A stretch of 64,000 bases of DNA from Clostridia bacterium (GTDB taxonomy: Bacteria; Bacillota; Clostridia; Oscillospirales; Acutalibacteraceae). Location: contig JAFWAC010000008.1 of the NCBI GenBank assembly GCA_017507805.1, forward strand, positions 1 through 64,000, written 5' to 3'. Shown here in pieces: positions 52,089-60,923 of this stretch. The notes beneath the pieces were generated by a model, which was not told the origin of the DNA, searched no databases, and worked only from the letters and a program-made list of their open reading frames with translations. Numbering within the stretch: position 1 is the first letter of the stretch; every line of letters starts with the position of its first letter. The translations under genes and the position numbers were made by a program.

Positions 52089-52673
52089 TTAAATTTTTCC
52101 CATTATTTCGGTAATTATTTTTTGAAATTCGGCAACAAAGCTTTCGCCCTTACCGTTATTATAAATTATATAGTCTGCCCTATCCTTATAAAAGCTGTCG
52201 GGCTTTCCGGCGGATATTCTGAGCCTTGCCGCCGACAAATCAATACCATCCCTTTCGATTATGCGGTCAAGGCGGATTTCCAAATCGGCAAGCACTGCTA
52301 CCGTAGCATTGCAAACCGAATTAATTCCGCTTTCAAAAAGTGTCGGTGCATCAAGCAACACCCTCTCGGTATCGGCTTCCTTTAAAACCAAAGCGGAAAC
52401 GAAGGGCAAAAGGGTTTTGTTTAAAAGCTCGGTGCTTTCAGCATCCTTGAATGCTCTCTGCGCCAATTCCTTACGGTTTAAGGTACCGTCACAGTTAAGT
52501 ATTCCCTCGCCAAAGGCTTTTACAACTGCCGCCAAGCCCTCGGTACCCTTTTCAACAGCTTTTCGCGCAGTTTTATCGCAGTCTATCACCTTGAAGCCAA
52601 AGTCTTCCGCAGCTTTGGAAACCATACTTTTTCCGGCACCGGTAGGGCCTGTAAGACCGATAACGATTTTCAT
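52089..52673 (-). CDS. coaE: Dephospho-CoA kinase
   Basis: A 194-residue kinase for the last step of CoA synthesis. The P-loop is GPTGAGKS (9-16), the DxD-like segment is IDCDKTAR, and the lid/substrate region VLLDAPTLFESG is typical. It is preceded by tsaC (37-bp gap) and followed by the M18 aminopeptidase gene. Confidence 0.93.
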   Translation of the reverse strand: MKIVIGLTGPTGAGKSMVSKAAEDFGFKVIDCDKTARKAVEKGTEGLAAVVKAFGEGILNCDGTLNRKELAQRAFKDAESTELLNKTLLPFVSALVLKEADTERVLLDAPTLFESGINSVCNATVAVLADLEIRLDRIIERDGIDLSAARLRISAGKPDSFYKDRADYIIYNNGKGESFVAEFQKIITEIMGKI

Positions 52674-52710
52674 ACCCTTAAACTTTCCTTTCTGCCAATT
52701 ACAACAGTCT

Positions 52711-53733
52711 CTAAAGAGTTATCACTCTGAATGCCGCGGCGCGCAATAAACGGTTATAAACCGCAAGCCCCACACCGTTTTTGGACGGTGCGTGAATATA
52801 AACCTGCTTCACACCCAAATCATCCACACGGCGAAGCACAGAAAAAACCTCATGCGCTAAGGTGAACTCATTTTCGGATGTACCGTAGCAAAGCTTTGGC
52901 ACGGTTATACCGTCCGCCTCCTCCGCAAAGCAGATTGCGGCACTGTCCGGCTTTGAATTGACAAGCCCTGCAAAATCAGCACTGTTACCCTCGACAAGGA
53001 AAGCCTCTGTCTTGGGGGCGTAATGCTTATATTTCACTCCGGGGGATTCTACCCTCGCGTCCTTTTCAGGCTCTGCTAAAACAGCGCTGTCAATTACCAA
53101 ATCGGGCAAAATTTCGCGTAATTGCTCTGCCGTTACTGCACCCGGCCGCAAAAGCCTTGGCGGATTACAGCAAAAGGAAACAACGGTTGATTCTACCCCG
53201 ATTGCACATTCCTCGGAAAAAATGATTGCGTCTATTTTGCCGTCCAAATCAGCTTCAACATGCTCTGCCTTGGTGGGGCTTGGGCTTCCCGATGTGTTGG
53301 CAGAGGGTGCCGCTAAGGGCAAGCCTGAAACGGTTATAACATCAAGTGCTACCGAATTATCAGGCATACGCACCGCAACGGTATTTAAACCTGCCGAAAC
53401 CGATTTTGCGGTTTTATCTGTTCTTTCAAGCACCATTGTAAGCGGACCGGGCCAAAATTTTTCGGCGCACAAAAGCGCCTTTTCGGGAATATTTTGCGCT
53501 ATTTCAAAAAGTGTATCCATACTGCTTATATGCACTATCAGCGGATTATCCTGCGGTCTGCCCTTGGCGGTGAAAACCTTTTTTATTGCGTTGTCATCCA
53601 ATGCGGATGCCGCCAGACCGTAAACCGTTTCGGTGGGAATAGCAACTATACCGCCGTTTTTAAGAATAGCGGCAGATTTTTCAACCGTCTCCCTGTAAGC
53701 CGAGGCTTCGGTTTTAAGCTTTTGGGTATTCAT
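52711..53733 (-). CDS. tsaC: L-threonylcarbamoyladenylate synthase (Sua5/YwlC type)
   Basis: A 340-residue enzyme that makes the TC-AMP used for t6A modification of tRNA. The N-terminal YrdC domain (about 15-205) has IPTETVYGLAASALDDNAIK, KGRPQDNPLIVHI and APSANTSGSPSPT. A C-terminal Sua5 domain follows, with SPGVKYKHYAPKTEAFLVEG. The long Sua5 form is usual in Firmicutes. It begins three bases after prfA; the prmC gene that often sits between them is missing here. Confidence 0.95.
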   Translation of the reverse strand: MNTQKLKTEASAYRETVEKSAAILKNGGIVAIPTETVYGLAASALDDNAIKKVFTAKGRPQDNPLIVHISSMDTLFEIAQNIPEKALLCAEKFWPGPLTMVLERTDKTAKSVSAGLNTVAVRMPDNSVALDVITVSGLPLAAPSANTSGSPSPTKAEHVEADLDGKIDAIIFSEECAIGVESTVVSFCCNPPRLLRPGAVTAEQLREILPDLVIDSAVLAEPEKDARVESPGVKYKHYAPKTEAFLVEGNSADFAGLVNSKPDSAAICFAEEADGITVPKLCYGTSENEFTLAHEVFSVLRRVDDLGVKQVYIHAPSKNGVGLAVYNRLLRAAAFRVITL

Positions 53734-53736
53734 ACA

Positions 53737-54810
53737 TTACTCCTGCTCAGATTTCAATGCTTCGGTGCGGTAATGGGTTATAAGCGCATCTACAACCTCA
53801 TCCAAATCGCCGTTAAGCACCTGCTCAAGCTTATAGAGTGTAAGACCTATTCTGTGGTCGGTCACTCTGCCCTGAGGATAGTTATAGGTTCTTATTCTTT
53901 CGCTGCGGTCGCCTGTGCCGACCTGCGATTTTCTGTCAGACGCGATTGCCTCATCGTGCTCGCGCTGTGCGGCATCAAGCAAACGGGAACGCAATATTTT
54001 CATTGCCTTGTCCTTGTTTTTGAACTGACTGCGCTCGTCCTGACACTCAACAACCGTACCTGTCGGTAAATGGGTAATTCTGATAGCAGACGAGGTCTTG
54101 TTGATATGCTGACCGCCCGCACCCGATGAACGGAAGGTATCAATTTTCAAATCCGCAGGATTGATATCAAGCTCAACATCCTCGGCTTCGGGAAGCACTG
54201 CCACCGTTACGGTTGAGGTGTGAATTCTGCCCTGTGTTTCGGTGTCAGGCACGCGCTGAACACGGTGAACTCCGCTTTCATACTTAAAGCGGGAATATGC
54301 ACCGTCACCCTCAATCATAAAGCTGACCTCTTTGTAACCGCCAAGCTCTGTTTCGTTGGCATTTACAACCTCAATACTCCAGCCGCGGCTTTCCGCATAC
54401 ATAGTATACATTCTGTAAAGCGAGCCTGCAAACAGCGCCGCCTCCTCACCGCCTGCGCCGCCACGGATTTCCACAATAACATTCTTTTCGTCATTAGGGT
54501 CTTTAGGCAGTAAAAGAATTTTCAGCTCTGCCGAGCAGCTTTCTATTTTTTCCTTAGCCTCGCGCAGCTCCTCATCGGCAAGCTCCTTTAATTCCTTATC
54601 AAGTCCCGGCTCGGCAAGAATTTCCAAAGCGCCTGCCTCTGCCGCCTTTGCCGCCGCATATTCGCGATATTTTTCAACTATCGGTGTAAGCTCGCTGTGC
54701 TCCTTCATAAGCTTTCTGAAAAGCTCATTATCCGAAACCACCTCGGGGTGGCTTAATTCCTCACCTATTTGTTCATAACGGTTTACAACCGCTTCAAGCT
54801 TATCAAACAT
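53737..54810 (-). CDS. prfA: Peptide chain release factor 1
   Basis: A 357-residue release factor that reads UAA and UAG. The catalytic GGQ lies at 232-234 ([14 protein letters not shown]). The stop-codon recognition tripeptide is P-x-T, seen as PDT in [15 protein letters not shown], which identifies RF1 rather than RF2 (SPF). Length is standard. It overlaps the DUF951 gene by one base (TAATG). Confidence 0.96.
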   Translation of the reverse strand: MFDKLEAVVNRYEQIGEELSHPEVVSDNELFRKLMKEHSELTPIVEKYREYAAAKAAEAGALEILAEPGLDKELKELADEELREAKEKIESCSAELKILLLPKDPNDEKNVIVEIRGGAGGEEAALFAGSLYRMYTMYAESRGWSIEVVNANETELGGYKEVSFMIEGDGAYSRFKYESGVHRVQRVPDTETQGRIHTSTVTVAVLPEAEDVELDINPADLKIDTFRSSGAGGQHINKTSSAIRITHLPTGTVVECQDERSQFKNKDKAMKILRSRLLDAAQREHDEAIASDRKSQVGTGDRSERIRTYNYPQGRVTDHRIGLTLYKLEQVLNGDLDEVVDALITHYRTEALKSEQE

Positions 54811-55004
54811 TATTCTGCTTCTCCGTTTAATTTAATTATTTTTTTTAAGCTTTTTTCTGCCTTAGCGCGAGGCACCATAACCTCATGACCGCAACCGTCA
54901 CAGCGAAGCTTAAAATCCATACCTATACGGGTAACCGTAAATGTATCTGCACCGCAAGGGTGCTTTTTTTTCATTAAAAGTCTGTCCCCTACCTGTATAT
55001 CCAC
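54810..55004 (-). CDS. DUF951 family zinc-ribbon-like protein
   Basis: A 64-residue protein with [20 protein letters not shown] followed by [20 protein letters not shown]. It has three conserved cysteines (CG...CxxC) and the MVPR motif typical of DUF951, whose function is unknown. The start is GTG at 55004 after GGAGG. It is the first gene of the DUF951-prfA-tsaC-coaE-M18 run and is driven by the promoter at 55039-55067. Coupling to prfA by TAATG suggests a translation-related role, but this is only context. Confidence 0.88.
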   Translation of the reverse strand: MDIQVGDRLLMKKKHPCGADTFTVTRIGMDFKLRCDGCGHEVMVPRAKAEKSLKKIIKLNGEAE

Positions 55005-55038
55005 GAAAAAACCTCCGCAAACAAGAATACGATATATT

Positions 55039-55067
55039 ATTATATACTAATTTTTCCTTTATGGCAA
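55039..55067 (-). promoter_or_regulatory. Promoter of the DUF951-prfA operon
   Basis: On the minus strand TTGCCA (55067-55062), a 17-bp spacer and a perfect TATAAT (55044-55039) lie 35 bp before the GTG start. Confidence 0.7.
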
Positions 55068-55164
55068 GTATTAACAAATAAAATATGTTTATAACTCTTT
55101 CAAATGATGTTTGATATACCGCAGGGCGCCTGTTCCTGCGAAAACAATTCAATTCAAAAAAAAG

Positions 55165-55189
55165 AAAAGACTTGAAATTCAAGTCTTTT
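55165..55189 (-). terminator. Terminator of the cotF-type gene
   Basis: The 10-bp stem AAAAGACTTG/CAAGTCTTTT is followed on the minus strand by CTTTTTTTTG. It lies 67 bp after the stop at 55256. Apart from this and the DUF951 promoter, the 251-bp gap at 55005-55255 shows nothing else. Confidence 0.8.
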
Positions 55190-55255
55190 CGATAGGGTAG
55201 AGCAAATAATCGCAACACCGTTTTAAAAAGGCGGATTTTTTTCTCCCCTAAGCAT

Positions 55256-55714
55256 TTATGAATACATATTATTCACAGACATATAATCATAAATTGCCTT
55301 GCCGTGTTGCTGTTCTTCCTTTTGAATGTGGTTGAGTGTGTCCCTTATCGCCTGCTCCTTAAATTCAAAAATACATGTATCATAAAGTGAAGAAACATGC
55401 TTTTCGTCTGCCAAAAGGTCAGCGCAAAGGTAGGCATCTGCCTGTTTGTCGGGTGTGTCACCCATTCCGTAATTTGAGGTAAAGGTTGTTTTTACCGACT
55501 GCGCGCTTCCCTGTGACGGCTGAGCAGTATTACCGTTTTCGATTTGGGTAATGGTGTTAAGATGCTGTTGTTCAACATTGGCAATCGAAGTGAAAAGCTC
55601 CTTCAGTTGCGGGTCAAGTGCTGATGATGCGTACTTTGTGTATTTTTCAACACAAAGCTTTTCCTGAGATTTTAAATCGCTCAGGAGTGTTGTTTCTTTC
55701 TGTGTTAATTGCAA
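55256..55714 (-). CDS. CotF-type spore coat protein (ferritin-like fold)
   Basis: A 152-residue, mostly helical protein beginning MQLTQKETTLLSDLKSQEKL. The pattern DLKSQEKLCVEKYTKYA, VEQQHLNTI, then ADLLADEKHVSSLYDTCIFE and HIQKEEQQHGKAIYDYM matches the coat F family, a ferritin-like four-helix group. It supports a spore-forming lineage, though not all carriers sporulate. The start is read as TTG at 55714 because GAGGTG is six bases upstream. That ribosome-binding site and the T-run before the start are part of a terminator-like hairpin. Confidence 0.82.
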   Translation of the reverse strand: MQLTQKETTLLSDLKSQEKLCVEKYTKYASSALDPQLKELFTSIANVEQQHLNTITQIENGNTAQPSQGSAQSVKTTFTSNYGMGDTPDKQADAYLCADLLADEKHVSSLYDTCIFEFKEQAIRDTLNHIQKEEQQHGKAIYDYMSVNNMYS

Positions 55715-55721
55715 AAAAATC

Positions 55722-55747
55722 ACCTCGGAAATTAGCTTTTCCGAGGT
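55722..55747 (-). terminator. Terminator-like hairpin overlapping the cotF translation start
   Basis: A 10-bp stem (55747-55738 with 55731-55722), ACCTCGGAAA/TTTCCGAGGT, lies nine bases after the AEC transporter stop. On the minus strand it is followed by GATTTTTTTG. The right arm contains the cotF Shine-Dalgarno GAGGT, and the TTG start is the end of the T-run, so termination and translation signals are fused. Confidence 0.75.
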
Positions 55748-55756
55748 GAAGCTGTT

Positions 55757-56674
55757 TTATGCAATATATTGAGTCAGTGTGATTATAGCAGGCATTGTCA
55801 CAAGAGATAAAACCGTACTCAAGGACACCATATTAACCGAAAGCTCGGTATCGGCAGAAAACTTTGATGAAAACATGGTTGTTATTGCCGCTGTGGGGGC
55901 ACTGCAGGAGATTACAGAGGATACAAGCATTATACCCCTTATACCGCAAAGATACATAACCCCAAGCGAAATCAGCGGAAAAACCACCAGCTTAAGCGCA
56001 ATCGCAAAAATACATTTAATATCTTTAAGTCCCTTAAAAAGGTTGCTCTGCACCAGATGATAGCCGATTATTATCATGGGAAGCGGTGTGTTAAGAGATG
56101 CGAGATACGATATAGGCTCGGAAATTATTTTCGGAACTGGTATTGACAAAAGGAATATCACGAGTCCTACCGCCAAGCCTATTATACCGGGATTTATTAT
56201 CAGCTTTTTTGGGGTGAGGTATTTTTTATCGCCACTCATTAGGATAATGCCGTAGCTCCAGATAAAAAGCTGGAATATCGAAATAAAGGACGAGCCGTAG
56301 AAAACGCCGGTATCCCCTAAAAGCGCCTGTTGCAGTGGGATTGACATATATCCGCAGTTAGAAAATATTACCCCGAACTGCAAAACCCTCTCGCTTGCCT
56401 TTTCCTTGGAATGCAGAAGCAAGCGGCTTAAAATTATAAAGCCCAGATGCACACAAAAGGCAATAAGAAAGCTTATAAGCAGATTTTTAAGAACCGAAGC
56501 CTCAAATTCCCTTATGAACGATTTTATTATAACACAGGGGGTAACAAGAATGAGCACCAAGTCGGTGACGCTTTTAACACCCTTATCGGTTAAAACACCG
56601 CCCTTGGTTAAAACTGCACCCAGAATTATAAGAATGAGTAAAATAATCACCTGTGTGAGAACATTAATAAACAT
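55757..56674 (-). CDS. AEC family transporter (auxin efflux carrier type)
   Basis: A 305-residue polytopic membrane protein with about ten helices in two halves (starting INVLTQVIILLILIILGAVL, later FGVIFSNCGYMSIPLQQALL and SCSAPTAAITTMFSSKFSAD). The FxNCGYMxIP and SxxAPxAA motifs are typical of AEC transporters, which in bacteria move malate, lactate or other small carboxylates. The substrate here is unknown. It lies three bases after galT. Confidence 0.9.
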   Translation of the reverse strand: MFINVLTQVIILLILIILGAVLTKGGVLTDKGVKSVTDLVLILVTPCVIIKSFIREFEASVLKNLLISFLIAFCVHLGFIILSRLLLHSKEKASERVLQFGVIFSNCGYMSIPLQQALLGDTGVFYGSSFISIFQLFIWSYGIILMSGDKKYLTPKKLIINPGIIGLAVGLVIFLLSIPVPKIISEPISYLASLNTPLPMIIIGYHLVQSNLFKGLKDIKCIFAIALKLVVFPLISLGVMYLCGIRGIMLVSSVISCSAPTAAITTMFSSKFSADTELSVNMVSLSTVLSLVTMPAIITLTQYIA

Positions 56675-56677
56675 TTT

Positions 56678-58168
56678 TTATCTTACACCCTCTATAAATT
56701 TAAGGAACTGTGCCTTGCCCTCCGGTGTCCGCTTGTATACACCGGCATGCTCCAAAACCTTTGCAAAAACAATTCCGATTTCCTGCTTCATAACAGCATC
56801 TATATTTTCAGAGCTTAAGTCAGGGTATCTTGCAATTATATCCTCTGCCCAATCAGCGTGCTTGGCAAGGATTTCATCCTCGCGGATATTCTTTTTGTTT
56901 AACATTGCCTCCTGAAGCAAGGCAATCTCATTTTTAAGGCGCGCAGGAAGCACAGCAAGTCCCATAACCTCGATAAGACCGATATTTTCCTTTTTGATAT
57001 GGTGAAGCTCTGAATGGGGGTGATAAACACCCAATGGATGCTCCTCGGTAGTAATATTATTCCTCAATACCAAGTCAAGCTCATAGTTTTCTCCCTTTTT
57101 ACGGGCTATGGGTGTGATTGTGTTATGAGGCTCTCCGTCTGTTTCAGCAAATATAAAGGCATCCTCATCGGTATAACCGCGCCAAGCATCCAAAATTTTG
57201 CAAGCAAGGCTTATCAGGCGGTCTGTATCGGGAGAAGAAATGCGTATTACAGACATGGGCCACTTAACTATACCTGCGTTTACATCCTCAAAGCCCTCAA
57301 AGGACAGCTTTTCCTCAATTGGCGCCTTTGCCATGGCAAAGGTGTAATTACCGCCCTGAAAATGGTCATGCGACAAAATTGAGCCGCCGACAATCGGCAG
57401 GTCAGCATTGGAGCCGACAAAATAATGCGGGAAAAGCTTTACAAAATCCAAAAGCTTTTTAAAGGTATCGTGATTGATAGCCATTGGAGTATGCTTAGCA
57501 TTGAAAACGATACAATGCTCATTATAATAAACATAAGGCGAATATTGGAAGCACCATTCGCTTCCGTTTACAGTCACGGGGATTATGCGATGATTTTGTC
57601 TTGCAGGGAAATTAATTCTGCCGGCATAACCCTCACATTCGCGGCAAAGCATACACTTAGGATAGCTTGCCTGCGGAGCATTTTTTGCCGCAGCAATCGC
57701 TTTGGGGTCCTTTTCAGGCTTGGATAAATTTATGGTTATATCAAGGTCACCGTACTCAGTAGCGGTTATCCACTTTACATCCTTTTCTATTCTGTAACGG
57801 CGGATATAATCACTGTCACAGCTGAAATTATAATAATAATCGGTTGCCGCCTTTGGGGACACAGCATAAAGTCCGTTGAATTTTGCCGTTACCTCGCTCG
57901 GTCTTGGAAGCAAGGCTCCCATAAGCTTAGTATCGAACAAATCGCGGTGGGTTATACCGTCCTCAATAATTCCTTTTTCCACAGCATAATCAAGAAGCTC
58001 CTTAAGGGTTGCCTCCAAATTAACCTCTGCAAAATTTTCCTCACACTCGATACCGTCAAGCTGTAAAAGCTCTAAAAGTCTGTTTGTTACGTAAATTTCG
58101 TCCCTTTTATCTGCCAAGCCTTTTTCTAAAGCATAGCAAACAAGCCTTCTGACTGCACTTTCAACCAT
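56678..58168 (-). CDS. galT: UDP-glucose--hexose-1-phosphate uridylyltransferase (class II GalT)
   Basis: A Leloir-pathway enzyme that swaps UMP between UDP-glucose and galactose 1-phosphate. At about 496 residues it is of the long class II Firmicute type. The active-site region is GGSILSHDHFQGG, with HDH in place of the HPH of class I, preceded by CMLCRECEGYAGR and the N-terminal half NRLLELLQLDGIE. The ATG at 58168 is selected because GAGAGG lies nine bases upstream; the frame extends to 58186. No galK or galE gene is near, and its neighbours (AEC transporter, dCMP deaminase) are unrelated. Confidence 0.93.
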   Translation of the reverse strand: MVESAVRRLVCYALEKGLADKRDEIYVTNRLLELLQLDGIECEENFAEVNLEATLKELLDYAVEKGIIEDGITHRDLFDTKLMGALLPRPSEVTAKFNGLYAVSPKAATDYYYNFSCDSDYIRRYRIEKDVKWITATEYGDLDITINLSKPEKDPKAIAAAKNAPQASYPKCMLCRECEGYAGRINFPARQNHRIIPVTVNGSEWCFQYSPYVYYNEHCIVFNAKHTPMAINHDTFKKLLDFVKLFPHYFVGSNADLPIVGGSILSHDHFQGGNYTFAMAKAPIEEKLSFEGFEDVNAGIVKWPMSVIRISSPDTDRLISLACKILDAWRGYTDEDAFIFAETDGEPHNTITPIARKKGENYELDLVLRNNITTEEHPLGVYHPHSELHHIKKENIGLIEVMGLAVLPARLKNEIALLQEAMLNKKNIREDEILAKHADWAEDIIARYPDLSSENIDAVMKQEIGIVFAKVLEHAGVYKRTPEGKAQFLKFIEGVR

Positions 58169-58192
58169 AGTATCCAACCCTCTCACAATACA

Positions 58193-58672
58193 TTAAAGCT
58201 CAATTTCTACCTTTTTGTTTGTGCTTTCATAAAGTCTGTACTTAACACCGGCAGTGTCAAACATTCTTTTAGAAGCACGGACACTGTCCGACTCAGCATA
58301 TTTATCGCACATATAAACAACCTCAGCAATTCCCGCCTGAATAATTGCCTTTGCGCACTCATTGCAGGGGAAAAGGGTTGTATAAACAGTGCAATCCCTC
58401 ACACTGCCGCCTGCACAGTTTAAAATTGCATTAAGCTCTGCATGGCAAACATACAGATATTTTGAATTGAACGGATTATCATTCTTATCCCAAGGGTATT
58501 CATCGTCACTACAGCAACGGGGCATACCGTTATAGCCCATAGAAAGTATACGCTTATCCGCATTTACGATGCAAGCGCCAACCTGAGTTGATGGGTCCTT
58601 ACTACGCATTGCCGAAAGTGAAGCAATGCCCATAAAATATTCATCCCAGCTAAGATATTCGTTTCTTTTCAT
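58193..58672 (-). CDS. dCMP deaminase (ComEB-like cytidine deaminase family)
   Basis: A 159-residue zinc enzyme converting dCMP to dUMP for thymidylate synthesis. The zinc motif is HAELNAILNC with the paired PCNECAKAIIQAGI, and RSKDPSTQVGACIV and GYNGMPRCC are typical of the family. The ATG at 58672 follows AGGGTG, which overlaps the MFS gene's stop. It lies 24 bp before galT on the same strand. Confidence 0.93.
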   Translation of the reverse strand: MKRNEYLSWDEYFMGIASLSAMRSKDPSTQVGACIVNADKRILSMGYNGMPRCCSDDEYPWDKNDNPFNSKYLYVCHAELNAILNCAGGSVRDCTVYTTLFPCNECAKAIIQAGIAEVVYMCDKYAESDSVRASKRMFDTAGVKYRLYESTNKKVEIEL

Positions 58673-58677
58673 TTGTA

Positions 58678-59859
58678 TCACCCTTTTATTTTTTTATCTG
58701 ATTTAAAGGAAAGCAAAGTCGCCGCAATCAATATAAGCGGAAATACTGATACCACTCCAAACCCAATATTAAGACCGGCATAATCTGCAACTATACCCAA
58801 AATCCAAGGACCAAGGCAACAGCCCGTATCGCCGCAGGTTGCCAGAATACTGTAGGTAGAGGCTTTGCCCTCTGCAAAATCGCCCGCACCGACTGCATAA
58901 ATTCCGGGCCATGCAATACTTACGGTGAAGCCGCACAGACCGCAAAATACAAGTGAAACAGCAGGAATATTACAAAATGCAACAACATTATAACATACAA
59001 AGCATATTGCACACAATACTATGAGTGTTTTTTTAAAAGAAATTTTTTCCGAAACAGCGGCATACCATATTCTGCCGACACCCATAAACAATGCAAAGGA
59101 GCATGGCCCTGTAAGGTCACCGATTACCTTTGATACACCCAAAGCTTGTTGAACAAACATTGAAGCCCAATCAGCCATAGCAATTTCACACGCACCGGCA
59201 CAGAACATCATTATCATATAGCATCTGAATTTACGCGATTTAATGAGGCTCTTAGCAGAGGTATGTTGATCTGGGGCAAAAGGTTCTTCTACAATCGGCA
59301 CCTTTAAAAAGCAGAACATATTAACAAAAGGAATTACCGCCCAGATGAGTGGGATATTATTCCAGCCGTCAAAGCCGAACAAGGCAAGCAAAACGGTTGT
59401 CACTATAACCGTAAACATCTGTCCCCAACAAAAAAAAGAGTGAAGCACAGACATATTCCCTGCCCTGCGGTCGGTGGGGAGTCTGCCAATCATATTGCTG
59501 ATAACAACCTCAATCAAACCGCTTCCGAGAGCATAAACAAAGACAGACAAAATAATTGCTGTATACGGCTCTATTATCCGAGGCAAAAATGCAAGCATAA
59601 AAAGTCCTGCCGCTGACAGTGCCTGACAAAAAAACGCCGAATACCTGTACCCTATTTTGCTGACAATTTTCGGGGACATAAAGTCCGTGAATATTTGAGG
59701 AACAAAGCTAAAAACAATAATTCTTGCAAGCTTTTCGTAGCCCAAGCCGTAAATATCCTGCAGGGCGATAAAAAGAATGGGTAAAAAATTATTTATAACC
59801 GCTTGAACTATATACGAGCAATAGCAGGCAAGCTTGGTTGAAAGGTATTTAGATTTCAT
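58678..59859 (-). CDS. Major facilitator superfamily transporter
   Basis: A 393-residue protein with about 12 membrane helices. The N-terminus is CSYIVQAVINNFLPILFIAL, with IVFSFVPQIFTDFMSPKIV around the loop 2-3 motif. The second half has GVGRIWYAAVSEK and SVFVYALGSGLIEVVISNMI-like pieces. The family resembles fucose-permease or sugar-efflux-type MFS proteins, but the substrate cannot be assigned. It overlaps the HAD phosphatase gene by four bases (ATGA), which indicates one operon. Confidence 0.88.
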   Translation of the reverse strand: MKSKYLSTKLACYCSYIVQAVINNFLPILFIALQDIYGLGYEKLARIIVFSFVPQIFTDFMSPKIVSKIGYRYSAFFCQALSAAGLFMLAFLPRIIEPYTAIILSVFVYALGSGLIEVVISNMIGRLPTDRRAGNMSVLHSFFCWGQMFTVIVTTVLLALFGFDGWNNIPLIWAVIPFVNMFCFLKVPIVEEPFAPDQHTSAKSLIKSRKFRCYMIMMFCAGACEIAMADWASMFVQQALGVSKVIGDLTGPCSFALFMGVGRIWYAAVSEKISFKKTLIVLCAICFVCYNVVAFCNIPAVSLVFCGLCGFTVSIAWPGIYAVGAGDFAEGKASTYSILATCGDTGCCLGPWILGIVADYAGLNIGFGVVSVFPLILIAATLLSFKSDKKIKG

Positions 59860-60527
59860 TGCACATCCGTCCTGTTAAGCTCATCAATAACACCTAAAAT
59901 TTCTTTTGGGGTGTGAACGGTACATACTGCTCCGTTTTCCAGAAGCTCCTCTTTGGTGCGGAAGCCCCAAAGAACTCCCACTCCCACACAGCCGATATTA
60001 ACGGCAGTTTTGGCATCCATTCCCGAATCACCGACAAAAATACATTCCTCCGCGGTAACACCGAGCTCCTTTACGGCCTTTAATGAAAGGGTAGGATCGG
60101 GCTTTACGGGATAGCCCTCACATTTACCGTAAACAACATCAAAGCATTGACCGAAAAGCTTTTTGATAACCTCCAATGTCATTTCATGCGCTTTATTTGA
60201 AACTACGGCAATTTTGATGCCGCGTTTTTTAAGCTCAATCAAAAGCTCCTTTATACCGTCATAGGGGGCAGTTCTATCTGCAAAGTGCGTGCTGTAATGA
60301 TTATAAAACAAATCAAACACAGTATTATAGAGCTCGGTATCCCGATGCTGTGCCGGCAATGTGCGTTCGATAAGATTTTTCATACCGTTTCCTACAAAAT
60401 ATCGGTATTCCTCGACAGGATGAGTGGGCAAGCCACATTTATGTAAAGCATAATTAACACTTGCCGCTAAATCCTCAAGCGAATTAACAAGTGTACCGTC
60501 CAAATCAAATAAAACGGCTTTAATCAT
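59856..60527 (-). CDS. gph: HAD family phosphatase, phosphoglycolate phosphatase type
   Basis: A 223-residue haloacid dehalogenase-type hydrolase. Motif I is LFDLDGTLVNSLEDLA (nucleophile Asp), motif II is VVSNKA, motif III is the Lys in YPVKPDP, and motif IV is FVGDSGMDAKTA. The helical cap and overall length match Gph. It may dephosphorylate 2-phosphoglycolate or other small phosphates. The ATG at 60527 follows AGGAAGGG; an open frame extends back to 60602 across the rpmB terminator and is rejected. Confidence 0.9.
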   Translation of the reverse strand: MIKAVLFDLDGTLVNSLEDLAASVNYALHKCGLPTHPVEEYRYFVGNGMKNLIERTLPAQHRDTELYNTVFDLFYNHYSTHFADRTAPYDGIKELLIELKKRGIKIAVVSNKAHEMTLEVIKKLFGQCFDVVYGKCEGYPVKPDPTLSLKAVKELGVTAEECIFVGDSGMDAKTAVNIGCVGVGVLWGFRTKEELLENGAVCTVHTPKEILGVIDELNRTDVQ

Positions 60528-60556
60528 TTTAGCATCCCTTCCTGTATACAAAAATC

Positions 60557-60576
60557 CCCTGAGCAATTGCTCAGGG
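60557..60576 (-). terminator. Terminator of rpmB
   Basis: A perfect 20-bp palindrome CCCTGAGCAATTGCTCAGGG is followed on the minus strand by GGATTTTTG. It lies 25 bp after the rpmB stop, in front of the HAD phosphatase gene. Confidence 0.8.
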
Positions 60577-60601
60577 TTATTTGCAAGAAATATGTTGAGC
60601 A

Positions 60602-60790
60602 TTAAACAGCTCTGGTAACCTTACCCGAACGTAAGCAACGGGTGCAAACATTGATACGGCGAGGCGAACCGTTTACGATTGCCTTTACCTTCTTAACATT
60701 GGGCTTCCAGGTTCTGTTTGAACGTCTGTGTGAGTGGGAAACCTTAATTCCGAAAGCAATTTCTTTACTGCAGATATCACATTTAGCCAT
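60602..60790 (-). CDS. rpmB: 50S ribosomal protein L28
   Basis: A 62-residue ribosomal protein beginning MAKCDICSKEIAFGIKVSHS and ending INVCTRCLRSGKVTRAV. Two CxxC pairs mark the zinc-binding (C+) form of L28. A strong GGAGG precedes the ATG at 60790. It has its own promoter and terminator. Confidence 0.97.
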   Translation of the reverse strand: MAKCDICSKEIAFGIKVSHSHRRSNRTWKPNVKKVKAIVNGSPRRINVCTRCLRSGKVTRAV

Positions 60791-60818
60791 GGTCTGCACC
60801 TCCTTCTCTACATGAACG

Positions 60819-60841
60819 GCGGTGTTTCAAAATATCACCGC
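60819..60841 (-). promoter_or_regulatory. Small hairpin in the rpmB leader
   Basis: GCGGTG (60819-60824) pairs with CACCGC (60836-60841) across an 11-nt loop, in the transcribed leader between the rpmB promoter and its ribosome-binding site. It could affect leader stability or autoregulation, but there is no further evidence. Confidence 0.3.
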
Positions 60842-60854
60842 AATAGCAAAAAAT

Positions 60855-60883
60855 ATAATAACACATCTAATGACAAAAATCAA
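60855..60883 (-). promoter_or_regulatory. Promoter of rpmB
   Basis: On the minus strand TTGATT (60883-60878), a 17-bp spacer and TATTAT (60860-60855) lie 65 bp before the rpmB start. Confidence 0.55.
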
Positions 60884-60923
60884 GTATTTTTTTAAAATAA
60901 ATAAAAATATATGTATCTGTGCC

